Positions 16,196 to 26,190 are shown, counted from the stretch's first letter. The stretch: DNA of 46,194 nt from Actinomycetaceae bacterium (GCA_030532515.1 JAUNKY010000015.1:1-46194), one strand, 5' to 3'. A program made the numbers and translations. The notes: generated from the sequence alone by a model not told the origin.

Positions 16196-18336
16196 GTCAG
16201 GGTCGGAAGGCGACAGGTTTTAAGTCTTTACTTGCCGTTGCCGCAGCTGCTTCGGTAGGTTTTTTGGGGGTTTTAAGCCCCACTGCCGCCCTCGGTAAGC
16301 AATTTGCCGGGGGTAGTGAAACTACCCAGAGTCTTCCGCAGCTGGCTTTGCTACCCGCGCAATCGACGCTGCCCAGACAATCGACTTTGCCCGCGCAACA
16401 CCCGCAGGATGAAGAGCTGTCTATTCGGATCGATAATTTGCACCCGCGGGTACTTACTGACGAAGCGAAGCTGGTAGTTGAGGGGACGGTTTTCGTTAAG
16501 CAGGCGACCCCCGTTTTGAACTTAGTAGTGCGCGTGGGGACTGCTACGCCGTTAAATGCTGAGCAGCTGCAGGCGTATTTGAAGCAGCAGTCTTTCGCGG
16601 GGCAGTGGGTGGCGCATACGCAGCTAAAGGATGTGCCGGCGCAGAAATTGACGCGGTTTAAGATTGAAATTCCGCGCGCGTCCCTGCCACTGGGAAATGA
16701 GTGGGAATGGGGACCGCGTGGCATTGAGGTGGCGGCCGAGAGTTCGTCGGCTCGGGCGGCGGATCGGTCCTTGCTGATTTGGGATTCACAGGTGAAGGTG
16801 GCTCCGTCGCGCATTCATGCGGTAGCTCCCGTGCCGGTGCGCGCCGACTTTGTTGAGGGGCGTGTGACAACGCAGCTTCCTACGGTGGCAGACTGGCAGT
16901 TTCCTTTAGAGGCGGCGCAGATTCGCGGGGTTTCTTTAGCGGTGCCGGCAGATGTTTTGCAGTCTGAGTTTGCCCAGCAGCATTTGCAGCAGGCGGCGTC
17001 TGAGTTGTTGGCGGTGCCGGTTGGTAATCCTGATGTGGTGGCAGTTTCTAAGCTGCCTGCTTCAGCTGATTTCTTAACGCAGTTGCGTGCGCAGGTGGAG
17101 GCTGAGGACTTCGGACAGTTGCGAGTTCGTAAGGATGTGGTGGTGCCGTTGGTGCCTAAACCGGATTCGCAGTTGGAACAGAGTTTGTTGCCGGATACGC
17201 CGGCGCTTATTGATGCGCAGGTTTTGCGCCAGTGGGCGGGTTGGACGGTTATCAGCGGCGAGTTAGAGTTGGATGCGCCGTGGCAATACAATTATTCGCC
17301 GGGCACGTTTGGTTTTTATAAGGCTGATGGCACGTTGTCGGCTTCTGCGCCGGCCGAGGGCGGTTTGCTCTTAACCACCCAGCAGTCGGTGGATCAGGTT
17401 TTCAATCGGGTGCCTGCCAGCGCGGATGAGCTGTTGGATGATACGCAGTTTTTGCGGGCCGTTTCGGCGACGTTGACGCGGGAGCGCCCGTTTGAGCCGC
17501 GGAGTTTCTTAACTTTGCTGCCGGCGAATGGTTGGCATCCGGCGCAGGTAGAGCGGTTGCGGGCTTTGTTAGAAAATCGTTGGGTGGCGACGCAGGCAGC
17601 TTTTTATACTTCCGAGGACGCCGGTAGCACTGCTCCGTTGCGAACTGCGACTGGAGAGCCTGCTCATCCAGTGGTTTTCGTGCAGCAAGCTGATTTAAAG
17701 AGTTTGGAAGTGGCGTTAGCTAAGGCGCTTCCGATGGCTAAGGCGATTGGGGCGCAGGATCAGGTGCGCGCCGAGTATTTATTGTCTAAGCAGTTTTTAC
17801 TGGGTGAAAGTGCCACTGCTGATTCGCAGCTTCACGCTAAGATTGTGAGTAACTTTGAAACGCGGATGCAAGAGTTTGCGCAGTTGATCCGTGTGGCTGA
17901 GCCTTCGACTATTAACTTAGTTGATAAGAACGCTAATTTGCCTTTGCGTTTGATTAACGAAAGTGGTTCAGCTGCGCAGGTGAAGGTGCGTTTACAGCCT
18001 TCTGATCCGCGTTTGCGGATTGAAGACGTGGTGACCGTTAAGATTCGTGGTAACTCTCAGCAGGCCGTTGAGTTTCCGGTGAAAGCTATTGGCTCTGGTG
18101 ATGTTGAGGTACAGGTTATTGTCACCGCCTCTGACGACACAGTGATTAATGCGGATGCGAAGTTTATGGTGCGGGTCAGGGCTGATTGGGAATCTAATGC
18201 TACGGCAGTGATGATGTTCCTGGTAGTTTTAGCCTTTATTTACGGGTTGTTCCGGACTTTACGGCGTAATCGTAAACAGGCGCGGGAGCGTGAACTGGGA
18301 GTGGTAGAAGAGTTGAATGAGGCGAACGATGAGTGA
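16192..18336 (+). CDS. DUF6049 family secreted membrane-anchored protein
   Basis: The 714 residues begin with an N-terminal signal sequence (about 13-36, LLAVAAAASVGFLGVLSPTAALG). A large extracytoplasmic region follows. One membrane helix near the C-terminus (about 670-690, AVMMFLVVLAFIYGLF) ends in an arginine/lysine-rich cytoplasmic tail. This architecture and the position between NUDIX and murJ are those of the DUF6049 family in actinobacteria; the assignment rests mainly on synteny. Its function is unknown; partnership with MurJ is a reasonable inference. It overlaps both neighbours. The wobble positions are rich in G and T, unlike gyrB. Confidence 0.8.
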   Translation: MSQGRKATGFKSLLAVAAAASVGFLGVLSPTAALGKQFAGGSETTQSLPQLALLPAQSTLPRQSTLPAQHPQDEELSIRIDNLHPRVLTDEAKLVVEGTVFVKQATPVLNLVVRVGTATPLNAEQLQAYLKQQSFAGQWVAHTQLKDVPAQKLTRFKIEIPRASLPLGNEWEWGPRGIEVAAESSSARAADRSLLIWDSQVKVAPSRIHAVAPVPVRADFVEGRVTTQLPTVADWQFPLEAAQIRGVSLAVPADVLQSEFAQQHLQQAASELLAVPVGNPDVVAVSKLPASADFLTQLRAQVEAEDFGQLRVRKDVVVPLVPKPDSQLEQSLLPDTPALIDAQVLRQWAGWTVISGELELDAPWQYNYSPGTFGFYKADGTLSASAPAEGGLLLTTQQSVDQVFNRVPASADELLDDTQFLRAVSATLTRERPFEPRSFLTLLPANGWHPAQVERLRALLENRWVATQAAFYTSEDAGSTAPLRTATGEPAHPVVFVQQADLKSLEVALAKALPMAKAIGAQDQVRAEYLLSKQFLLGESATADSQLHAKIVSNFETRMQEFAQLIRVAEPSTINLVDKNANLPLRLINESGSAAQVKVRLQPSDPRLRIEDVVTVKIRGNSQQAVEFPVKAIGSGDVEVQVIVTASDDTVINADAKFMVRVRADWESNATAVMMFLVVLAFIYGLFRTLRRNRKQARERELGVVEELNEANDE

Positions 18337-21184
18337 AGAGACGATGGCAAAAGCGCAGGCGCAGCCAGTTGGCGACCCAATTAAGAGTTCGGTTCTCAAG
18401 TCTTCGGCTGTGATGGCCTTAGGTACTTTAGTTTCTCGAGTTTTAGGTTTTGTACGCTGGTCATTGCTAATCGCTGCGATTGGTGGCTTGGCAGCGAATG
18501 ATGCTTTCCAGATTGCTAATAACTTACCCAATACGGTTTATAACCTGTTAGCCGCCGGTGTTTTAGACGCGATTTTGGTGCCGCAGATTGTGCGCGCTTT
18601 TAAGTCTAGTTCCGGGTCTGACTATGTTAATCGGCTGATTACTTTAGCGGGGACAATTCTTTTTGGCATGACGCTGCTTACTTTGGTGGGCGCTTCCGTG
18701 CTGGTGAATATTTTTGCCGTGGAAATGTCACCGGGGTGGAAGTCTTTGGCGATCGTTTTCTCGCTTTGGTGTTTGCCGCAGATTTTCTTCTATGGGCTTT
18801 ATAACCTGCTGGGTGAGACACTTAATGCCCGCGGTATTTTTGGCCCTTACACCTGGGTTCCGGTGGTTAATAACATCATCGGTATTGTTGGTTTAATTGT
18901 TTTCATTTGGGTTTACGGCGGAGCTACGAATGTTGACGATCCGGCGATTTGGACTTTTGAACGCACCGCCTTGTTGGCTGGGCCAGCAACTTTAGGGGTG
19001 GTAGTTCAGGCGCTGCTGCTGATCATTCCTTTGCGTAAAGCGGGGATTCGGATTCGCCCAGACTTTAAGTTCCGCGGGGCTGGTTTACGTTCGGCTTCAA
19101 AGATTGCCGGCTGGATGTTCGCAGTGTTGTTGGTGAATCAGCTGTCGATTATTTCCACCACGAATATTGCGGCAGCTGCCAATAACTGGCGTGAAATCAC
19201 GGGTCAGTACGCGCCTTCTATCACTGCGGTGAACTTTACTTTCATGATCTACATGATGCCGCAGTCAATTATTGCTACTTCGATTGCAATTGCTGTTTTC
19301 ACGCGGATTGCTTCGGCTGTGGCTGATAATGATTTGCCACAGGTTTCTCAAGATTTCCACTTCGGGGTGCGCGTTACTACCGTTTTGAATCTGTGGGCAG
19401 CTGCGATTTTAGGTGCTGGAGCAATTCCAATTTTCCAAGCGCTGGCTCCGGGAACTGGTGAAGAACAGGTTTACGGTACGGCTTTAGCTCTGGTAGTGAT
19501 GCTTCCAGGTTTGGGCGTGGCCGCGATTTCGATGTTCGCGCACCGGGTTTTCTTTGCTTTAGAAGATGGTAAGCCGATTTTGCTTTCGGTATTGGCGCCC
19601 ACGGTTGCTTTCGTAGTTACCTCTTGGGTTTTGAAGGCTTTCTTGCCGGGTTATCTGTGGGTCACGGGAGCTTTGGCAGCTGAAGCAGCTATGCGCCTGG
19701 GGGTTGCCTGGTTGAGTTTGCGGTTTGTGGCAGCTCGTATCCCCGGGGTGCGTAAAGCAGTGATTGCTTCAGAAACGGCCGTCTACTTTGTGATCGCGTT
19801 ACTTGCGGGTTTGGTTGCCTATGGGTTGCTGTGGTTGGTGAATCCGTATGCGCCGGGAGCTTCTTACTCAGTGCAGCTCTTTGGTGCTGCTTGGCGTGGC
19901 ATCGTGGTAGTTTTGGCCGTTACGGTAGTTTACGTGCTGCTTATGGCAGTATTTGATCGGCGTAGTTTCGATGCTGTTTTGCAGGCGGTTGGTAATAGAA
20001 TTCCGCGTGTGAAACAGTTTGGTGAAAAGCTTCCGCAGGTAGATCTTTTTAAGTCTTCAGACGTTGAGCCGGTTCCTACTGAGGCAGCTGATTTCTTTGC
20101 TGCCGGCCCAAATCCGCTGCAGCCGGTGTGGTTTAGTGAAAAGCTGGCTAGTTCCAGTGGTTTTGTTGCAGATGAGGTAGCTTCTGAAGCAGCATCTAAA
20201 CCTGCTGAAGCTGCTCCAACTTGGTTTGAGAAGCTTTTTGAGCAGCTTTATAAGCTGGCGGTAGTGTTCCAACCAGCGCCTTTAAAGCATGCTGATCCGG
20301 TGGCTGCACCTGCAGCTGACAAGACTAGTGGGCAGCCTTCTGGCCGGGCTACAGCTGCGGTTACGGATACAGCTGTGGCTAAAGTGAGTGAGTTTGGAAC
20401 GGCTTCCGAATTTGGTGCGGCTGCTGAATTTGCCTCCTCAGGCGAGCCGGATTTATCCAATGAATTTGGTGCGGCTGCTGAGTTTATGCCTGCTTCGGCG
20501 CACTTAGATATTGATTTAGAAGAAACTCAGGTAATCGGGCATCTTCGCCCGCTTCCCGCCCGCTCTCACTTGGCTCCGCCCGCGCAGGAATCTCACGCAG
20601 ACCTGCACCGCCCGCAGCCAAAAGAACCTCTGCATGAGCCCCAAGGTGACCAGCACAGCGAGCACCGCTCTCACCCACTGGTAATTCGCCGTCCGTCTCG
20701 GCCGGTTCACCCTGAGGTAGCTGCCCCGCCGGCCGCCTCCAGTGCTGCGAAACGCGCTTCGCAGCAAGTTAGTGCACTTACTTCCTACATCACTCCGGCG
20801 CTGTCGAAGTTAAAGAACTCGGCAAGTTCAGCGTTAAAGAGCGACCGAACTGGAAAGAACGCTGCAGAGGCGTCCTCGGAAATCAGCTTCAAAAACGGCA
20901 TCATGGTGGAAACTCTGCACCGCGGCACCCGCGTGATTTCGCAGTCTTTGGAATCCGCCCGCCAAACCGTCGACGATTTCCAAGCCGGGAAACGGGTAGA
21001 CCCCACCAAACCAACTATTGTGATTTTCGCGCTGGCAACGCTATTTGCCCTGCTACTGGCACTGGCTACTCTGGGGCTACTGCCCAGCGGCGGGTCGCAC
21101 CTGGATAAGGGCGCGGATACGCCAACTAGTAGCGTTACTGCCACCGCTCCCCCCAACTTAACCAACCACCTGGCGAAAAAGTGA
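18329..21184 (+). CDS. murJ: Lipid II flippase MurJ with long C-terminal extension
   Basis: The MOP-fold transporter core spans roughly residues 15-550, starting SSAVMALGTLVSRVLGFVRWSLL, with about 14 helices and the MurJ blocks NLPNTVYNLLAAGVLDAILVP and FYGLYNLLGETLNARG. It flips the peptidoglycan precursor lipid II. A cytoplasmic low-complexity extension of about 350 residues follows, containing near-repeats of EFGAAAEF, then one more helix (about 900-920, IVIFALATLFALLLALATLGLL) and a short outer tail. Mycobacterial MurJ also has an extension, but with a pseudokinase; none is visible here. ATG 18329 follows GAGGCG and overlaps the DUF6049 stop. ATG 18317, four codons earlier, is an alternative. 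The extension is C-rich, unlike the core. Confidence 0.93.
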   Translation: MSEETMAKAQAQPVGDPIKSSVLKSSAVMALGTLVSRVLGFVRWSLLIAAIGGLAANDAFQIANNLPNTVYNLLAAGVLDAILVPQIVRAFKSSSGSDYVNRLITLAGTILFGMTLLTLVGASVLVNIFAVEMSPGWKSLAIVFSLWCLPQIFFYGLYNLLGETLNARGIFGPYTWVPVVNNIIGIVGLIVFIWVYGGATNVDDPAIWTFERTALLAGPATLGVVVQALLLIIPLRKAGIRIRPDFKFRGAGLRSASKIAGWMFAVLLVNQLSIISTTNIAAAANNWREITGQYAPSITAVNFTFMIYMMPQSIIATSIAIAVFTRIASAVADNDLPQVSQDFHFGVRVTTVLNLWAAAILGAGAIPIFQALAPGTGEEQVYGTALALVVMLPGLGVAAISMFAHRVFFALEDGKPILLSVLAPTVAFVVTSWVLKAFLPGYLWVTGALAAEAAMRLGVAWLSLRFVAARIPGVRKAVIASETAVYFVIALLAGLVAYGLLWLVNPYAPGASYSVQLFGAAWRGIVVVLAVTVVYVLLMAVFDRRSFDAVLQAVGNRIPRVKQFGEKLPQVDLFKSSDVEPVPTEAADFFAAGPNPLQPVWFSEKLASSSGFVADEVASEAASKPAEAAPTWFEKLFEQLYKLAVVFQPAPLKHADPVAAPAADKTSGQPSGRATAAVTDTAVAKVSEFGTASEFGAAAEFASSGEPDLSNEFGAAAEFMPASAHLDIDLEETQVIGHLRPLPARSHLAPPAQESHADLHRPQPKEPLHEPQGDQHSEHRSHPLVIRRPSRPVHPEVAAPPAASSAAKRASQQVSALTSYITPALSKLKNSASSALKSDRTGKNAAEASSEISFKNGIMVETLHRGTRVISQSLESARQTVDDFQAGKRVDPTKPTIVIFALATLFALLLALATLGLLPSGGSHLDKGADTPTSSVTATAPPNLTNHLAKK

Positions 21185-21279
21185 TCTGCACACCAAAATC
21201 TGCGGATCTACAATGGGTGGGAATAATCAGTTTCTAAATCTTGTTACTTAACTAAACAACTTATTGGAAAGGTGCGCTC

Positions 21280-22212
21280 ATGTCTGAGATTCATGACGTA
21301 ATTATCGTAGGCTCCGGCCCTGCCGGGTACACCGCCGCTATCTACACTGCGCGCGCAGGTTTTAAACCACTGGTGATTGCCGGTGCGATTACTGCTGGTG
21401 GCGCTTTGATGAACACCACCGAAGTTGAAAACTTCCCGGGGTTCCCAGAAGGTGTTATGGGCCCAGACCTGATGGTAAAGATGCAGGAACAGGCTGAAAA
21501 GTTCGGTGCTACCGTCATGTTTGAAGATGTAGTTTCCGTAGCGTTGGAAGGTGACGTAAAGACGGTTACTACCGAAGATGAAACTTTCCAAGCCCGTACG
21601 GTTATTTTGGCAACTGGCAGCCAGCACCGCGTTTTAGGATTGCCTGGGGAAGAAACCTACGCGGGACGCGGCGTTTCCTACTGCGCTACCTGCGACGGCT
21701 TCTTCTTCCGTGACAAGCCAATCGTAGTTGTCGGCGGTGGTGACTCAGCTATGGAAGAAGCTAACTTCTTAGCTCGTTTTGGTTCTAAGGTGACGGTTGT
21801 TCACCGTCGCGACCAGTTGCGTGCTTCAAAGGTAATGGCAGACCGGGCGCTGGCTAATCCAAAGATCGAGTTTGCTTTCAACTCTGCCGTAGTTGATATG
21901 GCTGGCGAAGGCTCTTTAGAGTCGGTAACTTTGCGTGACACGGTTACTGGTGAAGAACGCGTTATTGAAGCTAACGGCCTATTTGTTGCCATTGGACACG
22001 ACCCTCGCGTCGAGTTGGTCCGCGATCAGCTTGAACTGCGCGAAAACGGCTACATTAAGGTGGCTGATCCGGGTACGCACACTAATCTCAAGGGTGTTTT
22101 TGCCTGCGGTGACGTAGTGGACTTCACCTACCGTCAGGCCATCACTGCCGCTGCTTCTGGCTGCCGCGCGGCTTTAGATGCGCAGCACTACCTGGAATCT
22201 CTGAACGACTAA
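21280..22212 (+). CDS. trxB: Thioredoxin-disulfide reductase
   Basis: The protein has 310 residues. GSGPAGYTAA (11-20) binds FAD, CATC (Cys135, Cys138) is the redox centre, and VVGGGDSAMEEA binds NADPH. GVFACGDV is the C-terminal FAD motif. It reduces the thioredoxin encoded 18 bp downstream. AAAGG precedes the ATG. It lies after murJ, a conserved actinobacterial order. Confidence 0.98.
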   Translation: MSEIHDVIIVGSGPAGYTAAIYTARAGFKPLVIAGAITAGGALMNTTEVENFPGFPEGVMGPDLMVKMQEQAEKFGATVMFEDVVSVALEGDVKTVTTEDETFQARTVILATGSQHRVLGLPGEETYAGRGVSYCATCDGFFFRDKPIVVVGGGDSAMEEANFLARFGSKVTVVHRRDQLRASKVMADRALANPKIEFAFNSAVVDMAGEGSLESVTLRDTVTGEERVIEANGLFVAIGHDPRVELVRDQLELRENGYIKVADPGTHTNLKGVFACGDVVDFTYRQAITAAASGCRAALDAQHYLESLND

Positions 22213-22230
22213 TTTTTGAAAGGCTAACTT

Positions 22231-22560
22231 ATGGCTAAGGTTATTGACGTAACTACCGAATCTTTCGCAGAAAAAGTAATCAACTCTAACGTGCCAGTGC
22301 TGGTTGACTTCTGGGCTCCTTGGTGTGGTCCTTGCCGCCAGATTGCCCCTATCTTAGAGCAGGTTGCTGACGAACTGGATGGCAAGTTGGTAGTTGCGAA
22401 GGTGAATGTGGATAACGAACCTGCTTTGGCAGCTAAGTTCGGTATTATTTCGATTCCCACCATGCACCTATTCACCCTGGGCGAGTCAGTGAAGACTATT
22501 GTGGGCGGTCGTTCTAAGGAAAAGCTGATCTCAGAAATCAGCCCACTTTTGGGAGCCTGA
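22231..22560 (+). CDS. trxA: Thioredoxin
   Basis: The 109 residues have the canonical length. The active site WCGPC is at 31-35, and the cis-proline motif SIPTMHLF follows. It forms a two-gene unit with trxB (18 bp gap, GAAAGG before the ATG) and is followed by a strong terminator. In many actinobacteria a cell-wall amidase (cwlM) comes next; it is absent here. Confidence 0.98.
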   Translation: MAKVIDVTTESFAEKVINSNVPVLVDFWAPWCGPCRQIAPILEQVADELDGKLVVAKVNVDNEPALAAKFGIISIPTMHLFTLGESVKTIVGGRSKEKLISEISPLLGA

Positions 22561-22575
22561 TTTCCGCACAGTTTT

Positions 22576-22642
22576 AGTCGGCACTTTCGGTGTGTATCCG
22601 CTGGTATTTAAACTTAGCGAAGCCGAAGGTGCCGACTTTTTT
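22576..22642 (+). terminator. Rho-independent terminator after trxA
   Basis: AGTCGGCAC (22576-22584) pairs with GTGCCGACT (22629-22637), with inner TTCGG/CCGAA. Six T residues follow (22637-22642). The stem begins 15 bases after the trxA stop. Confidence 0.9.
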
Positions 22643-22755
22643 GAACTCTTACTTGGCGGGGCGTTCAGGCTGACTCTTGGCAAAGCAACTTAATATTTTT
22701 GTTTATTCATGGCAAAATTGAGCTACTTGCACAACCTAGTGAAAGCGTAAGAAAA

Positions 22756-24078
22756 ATGACTGATAGTGGCACTATGCGCGAAATGCCTACCGGCACCCGA
22801 CTCGACCCTTGGTTTAACGCGTACGCCGCGCGAGCGCACGGCCTGCGTTCATCAGAAATTCGCGCGCTTTTCGCAGTGGTTTCCCGCCCCGAAGTAGTTT
22901 CTTTAGCGGGGGGGATGCCGAATATTAAAGACTTGCCATTAGATGAACTGGCTGAAGACGCCGCCCGTTTGATTCGTAACCACGGAGCTCAGTTAATGCA
23001 GTATGGTTCCGGCCAAGGTTGGGAGCCACTTCGCCAACGCATCGTTGATGTAATGGCTTATGAGCACATTAAGGGCGACCCCGATAACGTAGTGATCACT
23101 ACGGGTTCTCAGCAGGCACTGGACTTGGTTTCTGAAATTTTCCTTGATCCCGGTGACGTTGTTTTAGCTGAAGGCCCGTCTTATGTGGGGGCGCTGGGTA
23201 CTTTCCGCGCTTATCAGGGTGAAGTGGTCCACGTGGATATGGACGCTGATGGTCTGATTCCTGAGGCTTTGGAAGAGACTATTCGCCGGGTGCGCGCTGA
23301 GGGGCGCACAATTAAGTTCCTTTACACGATTCCTAACTTCCATAACCCCGGTGGCGTCACGCTTTCCGCTGAGCGTCGCCCTCAGATTGTTGAGATTTGT
23401 AAGCGCGAGCATATTTTGATTGTGGAAGATAACCCTTATGGTTTGCTTGGGTTTAAGGCTGAGCCTTTGCAGGCAATGCATGCGCTTAATCCCGAGGGCG
23501 TGATTTACCTGGGGTCATTCTCTAAGATGTTTGCTCCCGGCTTCCGCATTGGGTGGGCGCTGGCTCCGCATGCGATTCGAGATAAGCTGATTTTGGCTTC
23601 CGAGTCGGCGATTTTGTCGCCTTCTATGGTGGGTCAGATGACGATTGAAAGCTATTTGACGAACTTTGACTGGTTCTCTCAGGTACAGACTTACCGCGGA
23701 ATGTATCGTGAGCGTAAGGAAGCCATGTTGGAGTCGTTGGATGAGCTGATGCCGGACTGCACTTGGACTAAGCCCGAGGGTGGTTTCTACACCTGGGTTA
23801 CTTTGCCGCCTGGTTTGGACGCGAAGTCGATGCTTCCGCGGGCAGTTAAGAATCTGGTGGCTTACGTTTCCGGCACGGCTTTCTATGCGGATGAGCGCGG
23901 CGGCAACCACTTGCGTTTGTCGTTCTGCTACCCCACTCCCGATAATATTCGCGAGGGCGTCAGACGACTGTCTGAGGTGGTTAAAGCTGAAAAAGAATTG
24001 GTCGACATGTTCGGCACTAATATTCGCACTGAGTTACCATCTAATGCAGTTTCTGCACCTGCACCGGACCACATCTAA
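22756..24078 (+). CDS. PLP-dependent aminotransferase, class I/II (2-aminoadipate type)
   Basis: Taken from ATG 22756, the protein has 440 residues; an in-frame ATG at 22699 adds 19 weakly conserved residues. Key blocks are VSLAGGMPN, TTGSQQALDL, the aspartate region VEDNPYG and the PLP lysine in GSFSKMFAPGFRIGW (about Lys257). These place it near LysN/MocR-type aminotransferases, but without a DNA-binding domain. The amino donor and acceptor cannot be read. Only 12 bp separate it from the Ddl-family gene, suggesting one transcript and perhaps a joint role in amino acid or wall metabolism. No clear SD precedes either ATG. Confidence 0.88.
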   Translation: MTDSGTMREMPTGTRLDPWFNAYAARAHGLRSSEIRALFAVVSRPEVVSLAGGMPNIKDLPLDELAEDAARLIRNHGAQLMQYGSGQGWEPLRQRIVDVMAYEHIKGDPDNVVITTGSQQALDLVSEIFLDPGDVVLAEGPSYVGALGTFRAYQGEVVHVDMDADGLIPEALEETIRRVRAEGRTIKFLYTIPNFHNPGGVTLSAERRPQIVEICKREHILIVEDNPYGLLGFKAEPLQAMHALNPEGVIYLGSFSKMFAPGFRIGWALAPHAIRDKLILASESAILSPSMVGQMTIESYLTNFDWFSQVQTYRGMYRERKEAMLESLDELMPDCTWTKPEGGFYTWVTLPPGLDAKSMLPRAVKNLVAYVSGTAFYADERGGNHLRLSFCYPTPDNIREGVRRLSEVVKAEKELVDMFGTNIRTELPSNAVSAPAPDHI

Positions 24079-24090
24079 CAAGGAGATACC

Positions 24091-25044
24091 ATGGCAGATA
24101 AGCTGAAAGTACTGGTAGTTGCGGGTGGTCTTACCCACGAGCGTGACGTTTCTTTGCGTTCCGGTCGCCGAGTGGCTAACTTGCTGCGCCAATTAGGGCA
24201 TGTAGTGGAAGTTTGCGATTTGAATGGTCAGTTTTTGCCTACTGTCGCCGAGTTTGAACCAGATGTAGTCTGGCCGTTGATCCACGGCTCTGTGGGGGAA
24301 GATGGTTCTATTCAAGATCTGCTAGAGCTGGTTGGTTTCCCCTACGTGGGTTCGCAGGCGCACGCCTGTGTGTTGGCTTCTTCTAAGCCTACGGCTAAGT
24401 CCTTAGCTGCTATTGAGGGGATTGTTACTCCTGCTTGGATTTCTTTGACGCAGTCACTCTTCCGGCAGGTGGGGGCTCCGGCAGTTATGCAGGCACTGTT
24501 GCAAAACCGCGACGATTTGCAGTTCCCGCTGATTGTGAAGCCTTCTGACGGTGGTTCTGCCCTGGGTCTTTCTAAGGTTTCTTCTGAGGATGAACTGCGT
24601 TCTGCGATGGTGGATGCTTTTGCATACGGTGACACGGTTATGGTCGAACAGTTCATTCCGGGTCGTGAAATCGCAGTTTCGATTGTGGATTTGGATGAAG
24701 CTTATGCGCTTCCTCCGGTTGAGATTGTCACTGACGATGGCCGCTACGATTATGATGCTCGCTATAACACGGGTCGCTCGCAGTTCTTCGCACCGGCACG
24801 TTTAAGTGAAGCTGAGACGGAAGCTGTGCAGCGGATTGCTTTGGAGGTTCACGAGCTGTTGGATCTGCGCCATCTGTCCCGTATCGACTTGATTTTGGGT
24901 GAAGACGGCGAGATTTATCTGATCGATGTGAACGTGGCTCCGGGTATGACGGATACTTCCTTGTTCCCACAGGCTGCGGAAGCTGCCGGTTCGTTTAGAG
25001 ATATTCTGGGCGAGATTGCGGCTTTCGCTGCGAAGCAGGGCTAG
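24091..25044 (+). CDS. D-alanine-D-alanine ligase family ATP-grasp protein
   Basis: The protein has 317 residues. The N-terminal domain carries GGLTHERDVSLRSG and HGSVGEDGSIQ (65-75). The ATP-grasp core has PLIVKPSDGGSALGLSKV and the metal/catalytic end LIDVNVAPGMTDTSLFPQ. These match D-Ala-D-Ala ligase, which makes the dipeptide end of the peptidoglycan stem. The NVAPGMT motif differs slightly from the usual NT(x)PGMT, so a related dipeptide ligase is possible. This position beside an aminotransferase and par genes is known in Actinomyces relatives. AAGGAGA lies six bases before the ATG. Confidence 0.85.
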   Translation: MADKLKVLVVAGGLTHERDVSLRSGRRVANLLRQLGHVVEVCDLNGQFLPTVAEFEPDVVWPLIHGSVGEDGSIQDLLELVGFPYVGSQAHACVLASSKPTAKSLAAIEGIVTPAWISLTQSLFRQVGAPAVMQALLQNRDDLQFPLIVKPSDGGSALGLSKVSSEDELRSAMVDAFAYGDTVMVEQFIPGREIAVSIVDLDEAYALPPVEIVTDDGRYDYDARYNTGRSQFFAPARLSEAETEAVQRIALEVHELLDLRHLSRIDLILGEDGEIYLIDVNVAPGMTDTSLFPQAAEAAGSFRDILGEIAAFAAKQG

Positions 25045-25083
25045 TTTTCGCATTATTTAGTTGCCGTTTTGGGGCTGGTTGGC

Positions 25084-26190
25084 CTAGTTTTGGGTTTCTT
25101 TTCCTTGTCCGAGGGCGGCAGTTAAACTTGCTGTTGCGCACAGCGTCACGGTTCCTACTAAGATTAGGGTGTTTAGGGCGCCTACCCAGATTAAGAGGTT
25201 GCTGTGCACTGCTTGCCCCAGCGCGGTTGCGCCTAGAGCTAGGGTGCCTATGGGGAAGGTAGTTGCCCACCAGCCGGGGGTAAATGGCATGCGTCTAATG
25301 AAGCCGCGGACGGTGACGACTGTAGCCCAAATAGTCAGAGGTGTGCCTACTATAAACATGGCAAAGCCGTACCAGTTGGCAAAGCTTTGTAGGGTATCTA
25401 TTAAGGTTCCTGCGCCGTATTGACGACTATTTGTGGCGAAGGCTTGTACGGCTGCCGTTGATTGTCCAACCAGCCCTAGTGGTATCCAGGATGAGGCGCT
25501 GGCAATTAGCGGGAGTGGTTTGCCTGCTAAGTGCTGGTAGTAGGCTTGTAGGAAAATAGCCCAGCCCAAGGTAAAGCTCACCATAAAACCGGTCATGGCA
25601 AAGATTAGCGTGGGTGTACCTAAATGCGCGGGTAGGTGCGTTGCGAGGTTGGCGCCGCTGGTTGCGGCTACCATTGGCCCTACTACGGCCAGTCCCCACA
25701 CGAAGTTGGGGGTTCCCAGGCTGGTACCTACCATGCGGGCACCAAAATAGAAGGCGGAGAGAATCCCAATTAGCGCGCCGATTAGCCATAGCACTGCGTC
25801 TATTTGCCAAGCGAGTGCTGCCAGGTTTGGCCAGTGATGTGGTAAGGCGGTGGCGGTGGCGGATCCGACTGAAAGGTATCCCATTGAGACGGTTCCCCAA
25901 AAAGGGATGACTGTGGGGGCAGTGAAGGCTTCTTTAAAGTGCTTTGGGTTGTGTATTCCGCGGCGTACAAAGGAGCCTGAAAGATAGATCAGTAGTGTCC
26001 AGGCGATGGCCAGTGTTACCAGTGCCAGGTAGGTGGCGCCCGGCAGGCGGTGCGCATGTTGGATTAGTAAGGTAGTGAGGATTCCGGTGCCCATTACCGA
26101 GGGGAACCAAACTGGTCCAGCTGGTGGTAAAGTGGTTTGTTTTCCAGTTGTTTGCGGTGCAGTTTTTTCTACCAGCTTCACAGGGTTCAT
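25084..26190 (-). CDS. TehA/SLAC1-type (TDT) membrane transporter
   Basis: From ATG 26190 the protein has 368 residues with about ten hydrophobic helices. It opens with PVWFPSVMGTGILTTLLI, which resembles the first helix of the C4-dicarboxylate/tellurite-resistance transporter family. Later PFWGTVSMGYLSVG, PNFVWGLAVVGPMVAATSGA and FTPGWWATTFPIGT fit the same family. Members export anions, sulfite or malate, or give tellurite resistance; the substrate is unclear. The frame stays open to ATG 26325, but that adds 45 basic residues without hydrophobic character. The start is uncertain because no SD precedes either. It is convergent with the ligase gene and divergent from the AlbA_2 gene. Confidence 0.8.
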   Translation of the reverse strand: MNPVKLVEKTAPQTTGKQTTLPPAGPVWFPSVMGTGILTTLLIQHAHRLPGATYLALVTLAIAWTLLIYLSGSFVRRGIHNPKHFKEAFTAPTVIPFWGTVSMGYLSVGSATATALPHHWPNLAALAWQIDAVLWLIGALIGILSAFYFGARMVGTSLGTPNFVWGLAVVGPMVAATSGANLATHLPAHLGTPTLIFAMTGFMVSFTLGWAIFLQAYYQHLAGKPLPLIASASSWIPLGLVGQSTAAVQAFATNSRQYGAGTLIDTLQSFANWYGFAMFIVGTPLTIWATVVTVRGFIRRMPFTPGWWATTFPIGTLALGATALGQAVHSNLLIWVGALNTLILVGTVTLCATASLTAALGQGKETQN

